Assembly (NCBI GenBank): GCA_947652665.1 | Contig: CANTDZ010000014.1 | Location: forward strand, 1 to 35,637 | Direction: 5' to 3' | From: an uncultured Clostridia bacterium | GTDB lineage: Bacteria > Bacillota > Clostridia > Oscillospirales > Acutalibacteraceae | Length of the DNA: 35,637 nt | In this document: positions 24,174-31,666 of the stretch, piece by piece | How positions within the stretch are numbered: position 1 is the first letter of the stretch | Layout: each line of letters starts with the position of its first letter | Program-made: the position numbers and the translations under genes | Notes under the pieces: model-generated | Told to the model about the DNA's origin: nothing | Database searches by the model: none | Seen by the model: the letters and a program-made list of their open reading frames with translations, nothing else

Positions 24174-25346
24174 ATGCCTTTTGAAGTTGATAATCTGCTG
24201 GATGAGACCCCTCAGACCATAAAAGTTGTAGGCGTGGGCGGCGGCGGCGGCAACGCTGTGAACCGGATTGCGAGCGCAGGCGTGCGCAGCGTGGAATTGG
24301 TGTGTATGAATACCGACAAGCAGGCGCTGCAGCGGTCGCAGGCCTCTGTAAAGGTGCAGCTGGGCGAGAAGCTCACCAGCGGCCGGGGTGCCGGCTCGAA
24401 GCCGGAGATCGGCGAGAAGGCCGCAGAGGAAAGCCGCGAAATGATCACAAACGTACTTAAGGACGCCGACATGGTGTTTATTACAGCCGGTATGGGCGGC
24501 GGCACCGGGACGGGCGCGGCCCCCATTGTGGCGCGCATTGCCCGTGAGCTGGGCGCTTTGACCGTGGGCATCGTGACAAAGCCCTTTGCTTTTGAGGGCC
24601 GCAGGAGGATGGAGCAGGCCGAGCAGGGTATTGCCGCACTGCGGGAGCACGTGGACTCCCTGGTCGTGATCCCCAATGAGCGGCTTAAGCTCGTCAGCGA
24701 GGAGAGGATTACGCTGGCCAACGCCTTCGTCATTGCGGACGACGTGCTGCGCCAGGGCGTGCAGAGCATTTCCGATTTGATCCAGCTGCCCGGCATCGTC
24801 AATTTGGACTTCGAGGACGTGAAGTCCGTTATGCAGAACGCAGGCTATGCCCACATGGGCACCGGCCGCGCCGGGGGCAAGGACAAGGCGGCCCAGGCGG
24901 CTATGGCGGCTATTTCCAGCCCGCTGCTGGAGACCAAGATTTCCGGCGCAAAGGGCGTTATCATCAATATCACTTCTTCGCCTGACATTGCGTTGGACGA
25001 GATCGATACGGCTTCGCAGATCGTTACGGAGCGCGCCCATGAGGAAGCCAACATCATTTGGGGCGCTACCTTCGATGAGAATATGGACGACGAGATGTGC
25101 GTGACCGTGATTGCCACCGGCTTTGACGGCATGAACGGCGAGAGGCCCAAGCCGGCCCTGGATCTGGATTTGGACGAGGATTTCCTGGGCGGCAATCCGG
25201 CGGCGGCACCGTCTCCGGCCCCCACACCCGTGACGACTACCAGGACGGCGCCCATGCGCTCTAGTGTGCAGCCCCGGGTCGACCCGGCTGTGATTGACGA
25301 CGATGATACGTTTACCGATATTATGTCTATTTTCAACCGTAAGTAA
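24174..25346 (+). CDS. ftsZ: Cell division protein FtsZ
   Basis: FtsZ is the tubulin-like GTPase that forms the division ring. The 390 aa protein has [17 protein letters not shown] near residues 16-32, the tubulin signature [10 protein letters not shown] near 107-116, and [15 protein letters not shown] in the T7 region. An acidic, proline-rich linker (about 325-375) leads to a short C-terminal peptide, DIMSIFNRK, which would bind FtsA or SepF. The start has GAGGAGG upstream. No other dcw-cluster gene is adjacent, so this ftsZ is detached from the usual division and cell wall cluster. Confidence 0.97.
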   Translation: MPFEVDNLLDETPQTIKVVGVGGGGGNAVNRIASAGVRSVELVCMNTDKQALQRSQASVKVQLGEKLTSGRGAGSKPEIGEKAAEESREMITNVLKDADMVFITAGMGGGTGTGAAPIVARIARELGALTVGIVTKPFAFEGRRRMEQAEQGIAALREHVDSLVVIPNERLKLVSEERITLANAFVIADDVLRQGVQSISDLIQLPGIVNLDFEDVKSVMQNAGYAHMGTGRAGGKDKAAQAAMAAISSPLLETKISGAKGVIINITSSPDIALDEIDTASQIVTERAHEEANIIWGATFDENMDDEMCVTVIATGFDGMNGERPKPALDLDLDEDFLGGNPAAAPSPAPTPVTTTRTAPMRSSVQPRVDPAVIDDDDTFTDIMSIFNRK

Positions 25347-25363
25347 TTTTGGGAGGTTTTTCT

Positions 25364-25750
25364 ATGGCTTTGTTAAACGGCGTACACCATATCGCGCTTA
25401 AGCCCACTGCGGAGCAGTATCAGAAGACCGTGGAGCTGTATACCGGCCTGCTGGGCATGGAAGTCAAGCTGAAGTGGGGCGATGAGCAGCGGCCCTGCAT
25501 GATGGTCTCCTGCGGCGACAATACCTGCATGGAGATTTTGAGCAGTGACGCGGAGATTCCCGCGGGCGGCCCTCTGGCCCATATTGCGTTTGCTACCGAC
25601 AAGGTCGATGAGATCATCGAGAAGGTGCGCGAGGCTGGTTATGTGGTCACCAAGGAGCCGGCCGATTTGGAGTTGGGTGGCAAGCCCATCCGCATCGCGT
25701 TCTTCATGGGGCCCACCAATGAGGAAATCGAGCTCTTCTGGGAGAAATAA
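25364..25750 (+). CDS. VOC-superfamily (glyoxalase-like) protein
   Basis: This 128 aa protein opens with VHHIALKPTAEQYQKTVELY, the first beta-alpha-beta module of the vicinal oxygen chelate fold. It has LAHIAFATDKVDEII in the middle and ends with MGPTNEEIELFWEK. His, Glu and His positions suitable for one metal site are present. Glyoxalase, epimerase or resistance functions are all possible and cannot be separated by sequence alone. It has a GGGAGG site and lies 17 bases after ftsZ, followed by a terminator. Confidence 0.83.
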   Translation: MALLNGVHHIALKPTAEQYQKTVELYTGLLGMEVKLKWGDEQRPCMMVSCGDNTCMEILSSDAEIPAGGPLAHIAFATDKVDEIIEKVREAGYVVTKEPADLELGGKPIRIAFFMGPTNEEIELFWEK

Positions 25751-25764
25751 GCTTTGCTAAAAGG

Positions 25765-25802
25765 GCGGCCTCGCAGCCATGTGGCGGGGCCGCTGTTTTT
25801 TT
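25765..25802 (+). terminator. Rho-independent terminator after the VOC gene
   Basis: The 10-base arms 25765-25774 and 25784-25793 pair around a 9-base loop with one T-G pair, followed by a run of seven Ts from 25796. It closes the ftsZ-VOC unit, yet the next gene starts only about 16 bases later, so that gene may depend on read-through. Confidence 0.88.
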
Positions 25803-25817
25803 GAAAGGAGGGGCGGC

Positions 25818-26423
25818 GTGAGGATTGGCGTGATACAGGCGAGCTCCCAGAAGGCGAAGAACCCATTGCTTTTTGCGTGTACGCAGGAGGCGGTGAAGGG
25901 CCGGCATGAAGTGGTCAATTTCGGCGTGTTTGACGGGGAAGGCGCGGAGTTTTCTTACGTAGAGACGGCGGTGATGGTTAGCTGGCTGCTTTGCAGCGGG
26001 GCGGTGGATTTCGTGGTTACCGGGTGCTCGTCGGGCCAGGGGATGATGCTGGCCTGCAACAGCCTGCCCGGCGTGCTGTGCGGGTTCGTGCCCACGCCCC
26101 AGGACGCTTTCCTTTTCGGGAGGATCAACGGGGGCAACGCGGCTTCTTTCCCGCTGGGGCTGGGGTTCGGTTGGCTGGGCGAACTGAATTTGCGGTACAC
26201 GCTGGAGAAGCTGTTTGAGGGCGGGTTCGGCTGCGGCTACCCGCCTGAGGATGCGGCGCGCAAGCGGGGCGACACAGAGCTTTTGAAGGAGCTGGGTGCG
26301 GTCACGAAGCGGCCCTTTGAGGAGTGCCTGCCGCAATACCCGGCCACGCTGCTGGAAAAGGTGCGGGGCAGGGAGAATGTGGCGGGGTTTATCCGGCAAT
26401 ATGGAAATGGGTTAGAACTATAA
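25818..26423 (+). CDS. RpiB/LacAB-family sugar-phosphate isomerase with C-terminal extension
   Basis: The N-terminal 140 residues follow the RpiB fold: MRIGVIQASSQKAKN, then FVVTGCSSGQGMMLACNSLPGV carrying the active-site cysteine, and FGRINGGNAASFPLG. The product should isomerise a pentose or hexose phosphate. At 201 aa it is about 50 residues longer than ordinary RpiB, with an extra helical tail from about 150. This longer subgroup is not ordinary ribose-5-phosphate isomerase, so the substrate is uncertain. The GTG at 25818 has AAAGGAGGGG upstream. Confidence 0.82.
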   Translation: MRIGVIQASSQKAKNPLLFACTQEAVKGRHEVVNFGVFDGEGAEFSYVETAVMVSWLLCSGAVDFVVTGCSSGQGMMLACNSLPGVLCGFVPTPQDAFLFGRINGGNAASFPLGLGFGWLGELNLRYTLEKLFEGGFGCGYPPEDAARKRGDTELLKELGAVTKRPFEECLPQYPATLLEKVRGRENVAGFIRQYGNGLEL

Positions 26424-26432
26424 AAAATAAAT

Positions 26433-26571
26433 GCAAAGATAAAAACGCAATGCGCTTTTGCGCTAGAGCCGGTAGGTAGCCCGGCCGTCCCGCTTTTGCG
26501 GGGTAAGTAACCTGCCCCTCCGGGTTGTCCATTCTTTGTTCATAATGACGATAGGAGGGTCAGTTATGAAC
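26433..26571 (+). ncRNA. yjdF-type riboswitch with translational expression platform
   Basis: The 142-base spacer before yjdF is densely structured. A closing stem pairs 26433-26439 with 26533-26539. Inside are GCGC-TTTT-GCGC (26452-26463), a GCCGG/CCGGC hairpin around 26468-26485, and CCCGC-TTTT-GCGGG around 26489-26502. Downstream, a perfect 10-base inverted repeat (26536-26545 with 26564-26573) encloses the ribosome site GGAGGG (26554-26559) and includes the start codon. CCCTCC at 26516-26521 is also complementary to that ribosome site. The closing stem and the start-codon hairpin share 26536-26539, so they are mutually exclusive. The yjdF RNA class is known to bind azaaromatic compounds and sits before yjdF genes; I assign it by position and structure, not by covariance search. 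Confidence 0.8.
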
Positions 26572-26979
26572 AAGGTAACTGGAAGCTTTACGGTGTTTTT
26601 TGAGGGGCCGTTTTGGGTCGGCGTGTTCGAGCGCGTGGAGGACGGGCGGCTGACGGTCTGCCGGGTGGTGTTCGGTGCAGAGCCAAAGGACGGCGAAGTT
26701 TGGGCATTTTTGCTGAAAAATTATGGCAGGCTTCGGTTTAGCCCGGCGGTAGAGGCCCCGATTAAGAAGGAAAAAAAGAACCCAAAACGCTTGCAGCGGG
26801 AAGCGCGGAAGCAGGCATCGGGCGGTGTGGGGACGCGGTCGCAGCAGGCTTTGCAGATGCAGCGGGAGGAATCAAAGGTGGAACGGAAAACGGCAGGCCG
26901 CGAGCACAAGCTGGCCGAGCAGGAACGGCGGTTCCAACTGCGGCAGCAGAAGCGGCGCGAGAAGCACCGGGGGAGATAG
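26566..26979 (+). CDS. yjdF: YjdF-family protein
   Basis: This 137 aa protein matches the YjdF family: the N-terminal FTVFFEGPFWVGVFERVEDG (residues 6-25), VVFGAEPKDGEVWAFLLKNY in the middle, then a very basic helical tail with KNPKRLQREARKQ and GTRSQQALQMQ, ending in KRREKHRGR. The tail is probably a coiled coil and could bind RNA. The function of YjdF is unknown; its riboswitch suggests a role in coping with aromatic heterocycles. The ATG at 26566 has AGGAGGG upstream, held in a hairpin. The next gene starts 10 bases after its stop. Confidence 0.92.
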   Translation: MNKVTGSFTVFFEGPFWVGVFERVEDGRLTVCRVVFGAEPKDGEVWAFLLKNYGRLRFSPAVEAPIKKEKKNPKRLQREARKQASGGVGTRSQQALQMQREESKVERKTAGREHKLAEQERRFQLRQQKRREKHRGR

Positions 26980-26989
26980 GAGGATTTTT

Positions 26990-27517
26990 ATGGACGATAT
27001 CAGGCTGGACACCAGCGAATTGACGGAGAAAGCAAAGGAGCTTCGGGCCGGGCAGCGGGTCCTTTTGAGCGGCGTGGCATACACCAGCCGGGACGCGGCC
27101 CACAAGCGGATATGCGAGATGCTGGACAGGGGCGAGAAGCCTCCTTATGCGCTGGAGGGCGCGGCGGTTTATTATGCCGGGCCAACCCCGGCGCCGGAGG
27201 GTTTGGCCATTGGTTCCTGCGGGCCGACCACCAGCGGGAGGATGGACCCTTATACCCCCCGGCTGCTGGATTTGGGGCTCAAGTGCATGATTGGCAAGGG
27301 GAAGCGCAGTGAGGAAGTCTGCCGGGCTATTGAGCGCAACGGCGCGGTGTATCTGTGCGCCATTGGCGGCGCGGGGGCGCTGGCGGCCAAGTGCATTACG
27401 GAGGCGGAGGTTATCGCTTTTGAGGATTTGGGGTGCGAGTCGGTGAAGCGGCTTGTGCTGCGGGATTTCCCGCTGATTGTGGTCATTGACTGCGCCGGGG
27501 GGAATATTCTCGTGTAG
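26990..27517 (+). CDS. Class I fumarase-type hydro-lyase beta subunit (orphan)
   Basis: The 175 aa product is the C-terminal (beta) part of the tartrate dehydratase/fumarase class I family. It shows VLLSGVAYTSRDAAHKRI near residues 24-41, GPTTSGRMDPYTPRLLDLG near 77-95, MIGKGKRS and YLCAIGGAGALAAKCI. In two-subunit enzymes this part shapes the active site while the alpha subunit holds the iron-sulfur cluster. No alpha subunit gene is adjacent or anywhere else in the window. The ATG at 26990 has TAGGAGG upstream. Its place behind yjdF means it is probably under the same riboswitch-bearing transcript. Confidence 0.88.
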   Translation: MDDIRLDTSELTEKAKELRAGQRVLLSGVAYTSRDAAHKRICEMLDRGEKPPYALEGAAVYYAGPTPAPEGLAIGSCGPTTSGRMDPYTPRLLDLGLKCMIGKGKRSEEVCRAIERNGAVYLCAIGGAGALAAKCITEAEVIAFEDLGCESVKRLVLRDFPLIVVIDCAGGNILV

Positions 27518-27555
27518 GGCGCATACCATGTATTTACGTTGGGAGGAGGATGTCG

Positions 27556-28719
27556 ATGGACGGTTTTATGCGGCTTTTGGTCAAGGGGTACGGGCGCTTT
27601 GACGACCCCAAGGTACGCCAGCAGGCTGGCAAGGCTGCCGGGGCCGTGGGTGTGGCGACCAACCTGCTGCTGTTTGCGGTGAAGCTCATAGCGGGGCTTT
27701 TGTCCCACAGCGTGAGCGTGCTGGCGGACGCGGTCAACAATTTGACGGATTCGGGGTCGTCGGTCATTATGCTGGTGGGGTTCCGGCTGGCCGGGAAGCC
27801 GGCGGATGAGGAGCATCCCTTTGGGCACGCGCGCATGGAGTATTTGTGCGGGGTGACGGTTTCGTTTATCGTGCTGTTTTTGGGACTGCAGCTGGGGATG
27901 TCTTCTTTTGAGAAAATCTGGGAGCCGGAGGAAACGGTGTTTACGCCGCTGACTTTGGGAATTTTGATTTTCTCTGTACTGGTGAAGCTGTGGCAGTGCC
28001 TGTTTTATAAGACGGTGGGGAAGAAACTTGCCAGCGAAGCCCTGCAGGCCACCGGCGACGACAGCCGGAATGACGTGCTGTCCACAATGGTCGTGCTGGT
28101 GGGCGCGGTCATTACGCGGGTGAGCGGGTATAACCTGGACGGCTTTTTGGGGCTCTGCGTGGCGGCGTTTATTACGGTGTCCGGCTTCAAGCTGGTTTTG
28201 GAGACCGGCGGCCCCCTGCTGGGGACGGCCCCGGACCCGGAGCTGGTTCGGGCCATCCATAAGCGCATCCTGTCTTATGAGGGCATTATCGGCCTGCATG
28301 ACCTGGCCGTGCACAACTATGGGGCGGGGCAATGCTTTGCGTCGGTGCACTGCGAGGTTCCGGCGGAGACGGACATCCTTATAAGCCATGACATTATTGA
28401 CAACATTGAACGGGACTTTTTAAAAGAGGAAAACATCCACCTGGTCATCCATCTCGACCCGGTAGTCACCGGCGACCAGCGCACCAATGATTTGAAGGTG
28501 CAGGTGCAGGATTGCGTGGCTAAGGCCTGCCCGGAGGCGTCCATCCACGACTTCCGCGTGGTGTGGGGCGTGACGCATTCGAATATTGTGTTCGACGCGG
28601 CGGTGCCTTACTCGCTGAAGGACAGCGATGGGGAAGTGCGGGAGAGGATTGCCGGGGTGGTGGAGCGGCTTGACCCTTCTTACCGGGTGGTGATCCATGT
28701 GGATAGGGAGAGCCGATAG
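27556..28719 (+). CDS. Cation diffusion facilitator transporter
   Basis: This 387 aa membrane protein should export a divalent cation (Zn, Fe, Mn or Co) by proton antiport. The six-helix domain covers about residues 25-220, with VLADAVNNLTDSGSSVIML (metal-site aspartates) near 55-73, HPFGHARMEYLCG after helix 2 and DDSRNDVLSTMVVL in helix 5. The remaining residues form the cytoplasmic domain, longer than usual at about 170 residues. The start at 27556 is preferred because GGGAGGAGG lies directly before the ATG at 27550 and would be too close. The gene is followed by a terminator. Confidence 0.92.
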   Translation: MDGFMRLLVKGYGRFDDPKVRQQAGKAAGAVGVATNLLLFAVKLIAGLLSHSVSVLADAVNNLTDSGSSVIMLVGFRLAGKPADEEHPFGHARMEYLCGVTVSFIVLFLGLQLGMSSFEKIWEPEETVFTPLTLGILIFSVLVKLWQCLFYKTVGKKLASEALQATGDDSRNDVLSTMVVLVGAVITRVSGYNLDGFLGLCVAAFITVSGFKLVLETGGPLLGTAPDPELVRAIHKRILSYEGIIGLHDLAVHNYGAGQCFASVHCEVPAETDILISHDIIDNIERDFLKEENIHLVIHLDPVVTGDQRTNDLKVQVQDCVAKACPEASIHDFRVVWGVTHSNIVFDAAVPYSLKDSDGEVRERIAGVVERLDPSYRVVIHVDRESR

Positions 28720-28743
28720 GGGCGGTTTAGCCGTCCCTTTTTT
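28719..28743 (+). terminator. Rho-independent terminator after the cation transporter gene
   Basis: The 7-base arms 28719-28725 and 28731-28737 pair around TTTAG with one G-T pair, followed by six Ts. The hairpin begins at the last base of the stop codon. Confidence 0.85.
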
Positions 28744-28766
28744 GCGTTCCTTTATTTGGAAAACCC

Positions 28767-28795
28767 TTGACAAATCCCGCAAAAAAAGCTACTCT
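28767..28795 (+). promoter_or_regulatory. Candidate promoter of mgtE
   Basis: A perfect TTGACA at 28767-28772 is followed after 17 bases by TACTCT (28790-28795), a poor -10. Transcription from here would give a leader of about 160 bases. Confidence 0.5.
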
Positions 28796-28801
28796 TAGAG
28801 T

Positions 28802-28930
28802 GGAACGGAATCTATTAGAAAAAAAGTGAGGTGAGCCTTGTGAGCGTTCCGCAAAGCAGCGACGGCATGGTACCGGACCGATTATGCTTGACGCCCGGGG
28901 CTTGCCTGGGCTTGGCCGGTTTTGTGCCGT
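28802..28930 (+). promoter_or_regulatory. Structured 5' leader of mgtE, possible regulatory RNA
   Basis: Two helices are visible. The first pairs GGAACG (28802-28807) with CGTTCC (28845-28850). The second pairs ACGGCA (28862-28867) with TGCCGT (28925-28930), then after a symmetric 4-by-4 internal loop pairs ACCGG (28872-28876) with CCGGT (28916-28920), with GCCC/GGGC (28893-28911) inside. No T-run follows, so it is not a plain terminator. Magnesium M-box riboswitches often precede mgtE, but I do not see the M-box core here. It could also be a dispersed palindromic repeat. Confidence 0.5.
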
Positions 28931-28960
28931 ATCTCAGTTTATCAAAGGAGGTACGGGAAT

Positions 28961-30295
28961 ATGGAAGAAAAAATTTTGGAGCTCTTGGAGGGCCGCAGCT
29001 TTTCGGAGGCGGCGGCACTGCTCAAGGACATGAACCCTGCGGACGTGGCCCAGGTGCTGGAGGAGCTGCCCGAGTCGAAAATGCCACTGGCGTTCCGGCT
29101 GTGCCCGAAGGAATTGGCGGCGGACGCCTTTGCGTATATGGACGCCGATGCCCAGGAGATTTTGGTGCGGGGGTTCTCGGATAAGGAGCTCGAGGAGGTC
29201 ATGGAGCAGCTGTTCCTGGACGACACCGTGGATATGCTGGAGGAAATGCCGGCAAACGTCATTAAGCGGGTGTTGCGCCATGTGGATGCCGATACGCGCA
29301 AGATGATTAACCAGGTGCTCAACTACCCCAAGGACAGCGCGGGGAGCATCATGACCATGGAGTATGTGGACTTGAAGCGCAGCATGACCGTGGAGCAGGC
29401 CTTTGAGCGCATCCGCCGCACGGGTGTGGAGAAGGAGACGGTCTACACCTGCTACGTCACCGACAGTCGCCGGAAGCTGGAGGGCATCGTCACGGTGAAG
29501 GACTTGCTTTTGAGCCCCAAGGAGACGGCGATCCGGGACATTATGGAGACGAACATCAAGTTTGTGACCACCCACACCGACCAGGAAGAGGCCGCCCAGG
29601 CCTTGAGCAAATACGACTTTCTGGCCCTGCCCGTGGTGGACGGGGAGGACCGCCTGGTGGGCATTGTGACCGTTGACGACGCTATCGACGTTATCCAGGA
29701 AGAGGCTACGGAGGACATCGAAAAGATGGCCGCTATGGCGCCTTCTGACAAGCCTTATATGAAGACAAACGTGCTGGACACCTGGAAGAAGCGCGTTCCG
29801 TGGCTGTTGTTTTTGATGATTTCCGCCACGTTTACCAGCATGATTATCCACTCTTTTGAGGACGCGCTGGCGGCCAGCGTCGTGCTGACGGGGTTTATCC
29901 CCATGCTGATGGACACCGGCGGCAATTCGGGAAGCCAGTCGTCCATTACGATTATCCGCGGGCTTTCGCTGGGGGAGATCCGCTATGCCGACGTGCCGAG
30001 GATTTTGCTGAAGGAGAGCTCGGTGGCGATCCTTTGCGGGTGCACGCTGGCGGTGGCGAATTTTGTCAAGCTGATGGTCATCGACCGGGTCACGCTGCTG
30101 GTGGCCGGGGTTGTCTGCCTGACGCTGGTGATGGTCGTATTGGTGGCCAACATTGTGGGCAGCACCCTGCCTATTTTGGCCGACCGCTTGGGGCTTGACC
30201 CCACCGTCATGGCCAGCCCCTTTATCACCACGATCGTGGACGCCGTTTCGCTGGTGATTTACTTCAACATTGCAAAATTGCTGCTGGGGATTTGA
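28961..30295 (+). CDS. mgtE: Magnesium transporter MgtE
   Basis: MgtE is a magnesium-gated channel for magnesium uptake. The 444 aa protein has the N-terminal helical MgtE domain (about residues 15-125, LLKDMNPADVAQVLEELPE and repeats), two CBS domains (about 128-250, with VTVKDLLLSPKETAIRDIM and VVDGEDRLVGIVTVDDAID) and a five-helix membrane domain from about 275. The latter holds FIPMLMDTGGNSGSQSS, in which the aspartate lines the pore. The ATG at 28961 has AAAGGAGG about 8 bases upstream. The N and CBS domains normally sense intracellular magnesium, so the protein controls itself. Confidence 0.95.
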   Translation: MEEKILELLEGRSFSEAAALLKDMNPADVAQVLEELPESKMPLAFRLCPKELAADAFAYMDADAQEILVRGFSDKELEEVMEQLFLDDTVDMLEEMPANVIKRVLRHVDADTRKMINQVLNYPKDSAGSIMTMEYVDLKRSMTVEQAFERIRRTGVEKETVYTCYVTDSRRKLEGIVTVKDLLLSPKETAIRDIMETNIKFVTTHTDQEEAAQALSKYDFLALPVVDGEDRLVGIVTVDDAIDVIQEEATEDIEKMAAMAPSDKPYMKTNVLDTWKKRVPWLLFLMISATFTSMIIHSFEDALAASVVLTGFIPMLMDTGGNSGSQSSITIIRGLSLGEIRYADVPRILLKESSVAILCGCTLAVANFVKLMVIDRVTLLVAGVVCLTLVMVVLVANIVGSTLPILADRLGLDPTVMASPFITTIVDAVSLVIYFNIAKLLLGI

Positions 30296-30344
30296 AGGTG
30301 CACGATTTTGATAAAAGAATCTGCGAAAGTGAAAGAAAATACTC

Positions 30345-30373
30345 TTGCAATGCGGGATTTTTTCGTGTAAAAT
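30345..30373 (+). promoter_or_regulatory. Promoter of the second oxidoreductase gene
   Basis: TTGCAA at 30345-30350 and TAAAAT at 30368-30373 are separated by 17 bases, about 45 bases before the start codon at 30419. Confidence 0.7.
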
Positions 30374-30418
30374 GATACTAAGGTGTAACACACATTATGA
30401 TTCAAGGAGGCATTTTTT

Positions 30419-31543
30419 ATGATAGACGGTAAGGTAGCAGTCGCCATTGTGGGATGCGGCGGCATGGGCGGCGGCCACGCGGTGGCCATTTCTACCGGCA
30501 GCGGCCAGGCCCTTTGGATGACCGACGGCTCGAAGGGGCGCGAGCTGGCCCCCGGCGACACCGACCTGACCACCAAGATGGTGCTGGCCGGTACATACGA
30601 CATCAAGGAGGAGCGCCAGGAGTGGGCCCGGAACCAGGGCTTTAAGACCTATGGCAGCTTTGAGGAGATTTTGGACGACGGCCAGGTGGACGTGGTGCTG
30701 GTCGCTACGCCTAACGACAGCCACAAGGATCTTTCCATCCGCGCCATGAAGGCCGGGAAGAACGTGCTGTGTGAGAAGCCGGTCATGATGAACAGCCAGG
30801 ATTTGGTGGACGTGCTGGAGGTCGCCAAGGAGACCGGCAAGGTGTTCTACCCCCGGCAGAACCGCCGTTGGGACAAGGACTATCTGACCATGAAGAAGCT
30901 CTATGAGGAGAAGACCTTGGGCGAGATCTTCCACATTGAGAGCCGCTACCACGGCTCCCGGGGCATCCCCGGCGACTGGCGCGGCGTGAAGGCCCAGGGC
31001 GGCGGCATGATGTTCGACTGGGGCGTGCATCTGCTGGATCGTTTGGTTATGATGATCCCCGAGAAGATCAAGAAGGTTTACGCCAAGATGACCCACGTCA
31101 CCAACGACGAGGTGGACGATGGCTTCATTATGAATATGACCTTTGAGAGCGGCCTGACCGCTACGGTGGAAGTGGGCACCTGCAACTTCATCACCCTGCC
31201 CCACTGGTATCTGTGCGGCACCAAGGGCACCGCGACCATTAAGGATTTCCGCGACCCCGGCCACATGGTCATCCTGCGCAGCTGGGAAGACAAGGATGCC
31301 ACTCCCATTTTGATGGGCGAGGGTCTCTCCAAGACCATGGCCCCCCGGAACGAGGACACCATGGACGACCTGCCGCTGCCGGAGATCACCTACGACCGCA
31401 ACGAGCTGTACTCCAATATGTGCGACGTGGTGATGGGCAAGGCCGAGCCCGTCATTAAGAACGAGGAGGCCCTGCGCGTCCTGCGGCTGATGGAGGCCGC
31501 GCTGGAATCCGACGAGAAGGGCATTGCGGTGGACTTTGAGTAA
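30419..31543 (+). CDS. Gfo/Idh/MocA-family oxidoreductase, 374 aa
   Basis: This is a second NAD(P)-dependent dehydrogenase of the family. The Rossmann motif is AIVGCGGMGGGHAVA near residues 9-23, NVLCEKPVMMN near 116-126 carries the catalytic-loop lysine, and GGGMMFDWGVHLLDRLV near 197-213 has the Asp and His of the active site. It lacks the cysteine cluster seen in the paralogue at 22659, so it belongs to another subgroup, one with members that oxidise sugar or glycoside hydroxyls. The exact substrate is not readable. It is a single-gene unit with its own promoter and terminator and an AAGGAGG ribosome site. Confidence 0.9.
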   Translation: MIDGKVAVAIVGCGGMGGGHAVAISTGSGQALWMTDGSKGRELAPGDTDLTTKMVLAGTYDIKEERQEWARNQGFKTYGSFEEILDDGQVDVVLVATPNDSHKDLSIRAMKAGKNVLCEKPVMMNSQDLVDVLEVAKETGKVFYPRQNRRWDKDYLTMKKLYEEKTLGEIFHIESRYHGSRGIPGDWRGVKAQGGGMMFDWGVHLLDRLVMMIPEKIKKVYAKMTHVTNDEVDDGFIMNMTFESGLTATVEVGTCNFITLPHWYLCGTKGTATIKDFRDPGHMVILRSWEDKDATPILMGEGLSKTMAPRNEDTMDDLPLPEITYDRNELYSNMCDVVMGKAEPVIKNEEALRVLRLMEAALESDEKGIAVDFE

Positions 31544-31556
31544 GCTTTGAACTTTT

Positions 31557-31590
31557 GGGCTCCCGGGGGACTGGGGGCCCTTTTTCTTTT
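31557..31590 (+). terminator. Rho-independent terminator after the second oxidoreductase gene
   Basis: The 8-base arms 31557-31564 and 31573-31580 pair around an 8-base loop with one T-G pair, followed by TTTTTCTTTT. Confidence 0.88.
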
Positions 31591-31603
31591 CTGAAAATGG
31601 GGC

Positions 31604-31632
31604 TTTACTTCCCGGGGCCGGTGGTGTATAAT
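31604..31632 (+). promoter_or_regulatory. Promoter of the MATE-EamA-nagB-ECF unit
   Basis: TTTACT at 31604-31609 and a perfect TATAAT at 31627-31632 are separated by 17 bases. It lies between a terminator and the start at 31667 and is the only promoter I can see for the four genes downstream. Confidence 0.65.
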
Positions 31633-31666
31633 CGGGTGGAATGGTATTTTTGAGGAGGCATGGGTC

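Noticed and set aside
25818-26423. Ordinary ribose-5-phosphate isomerase B
   Set aside because: The fold matches, but the extra C-terminal 50 residues and the variant active-site loop place it in a longer subgroup, so I did not give it the rpiB symbol.
28802-28960. Magnesium M-box riboswitch before mgtE
   Set aside because: The location is right, but I could not align the conserved M-box core to the leader, so I only report a structured leader of unknown type.
28831-29184. Plus-strand frame of 117 codons starting in the mgtE leader and overlapping mgtE
   Set aside because: It runs out of frame through the start of mgtE, its ribosome site is weak, and the leader part is better explained by RNA structure.
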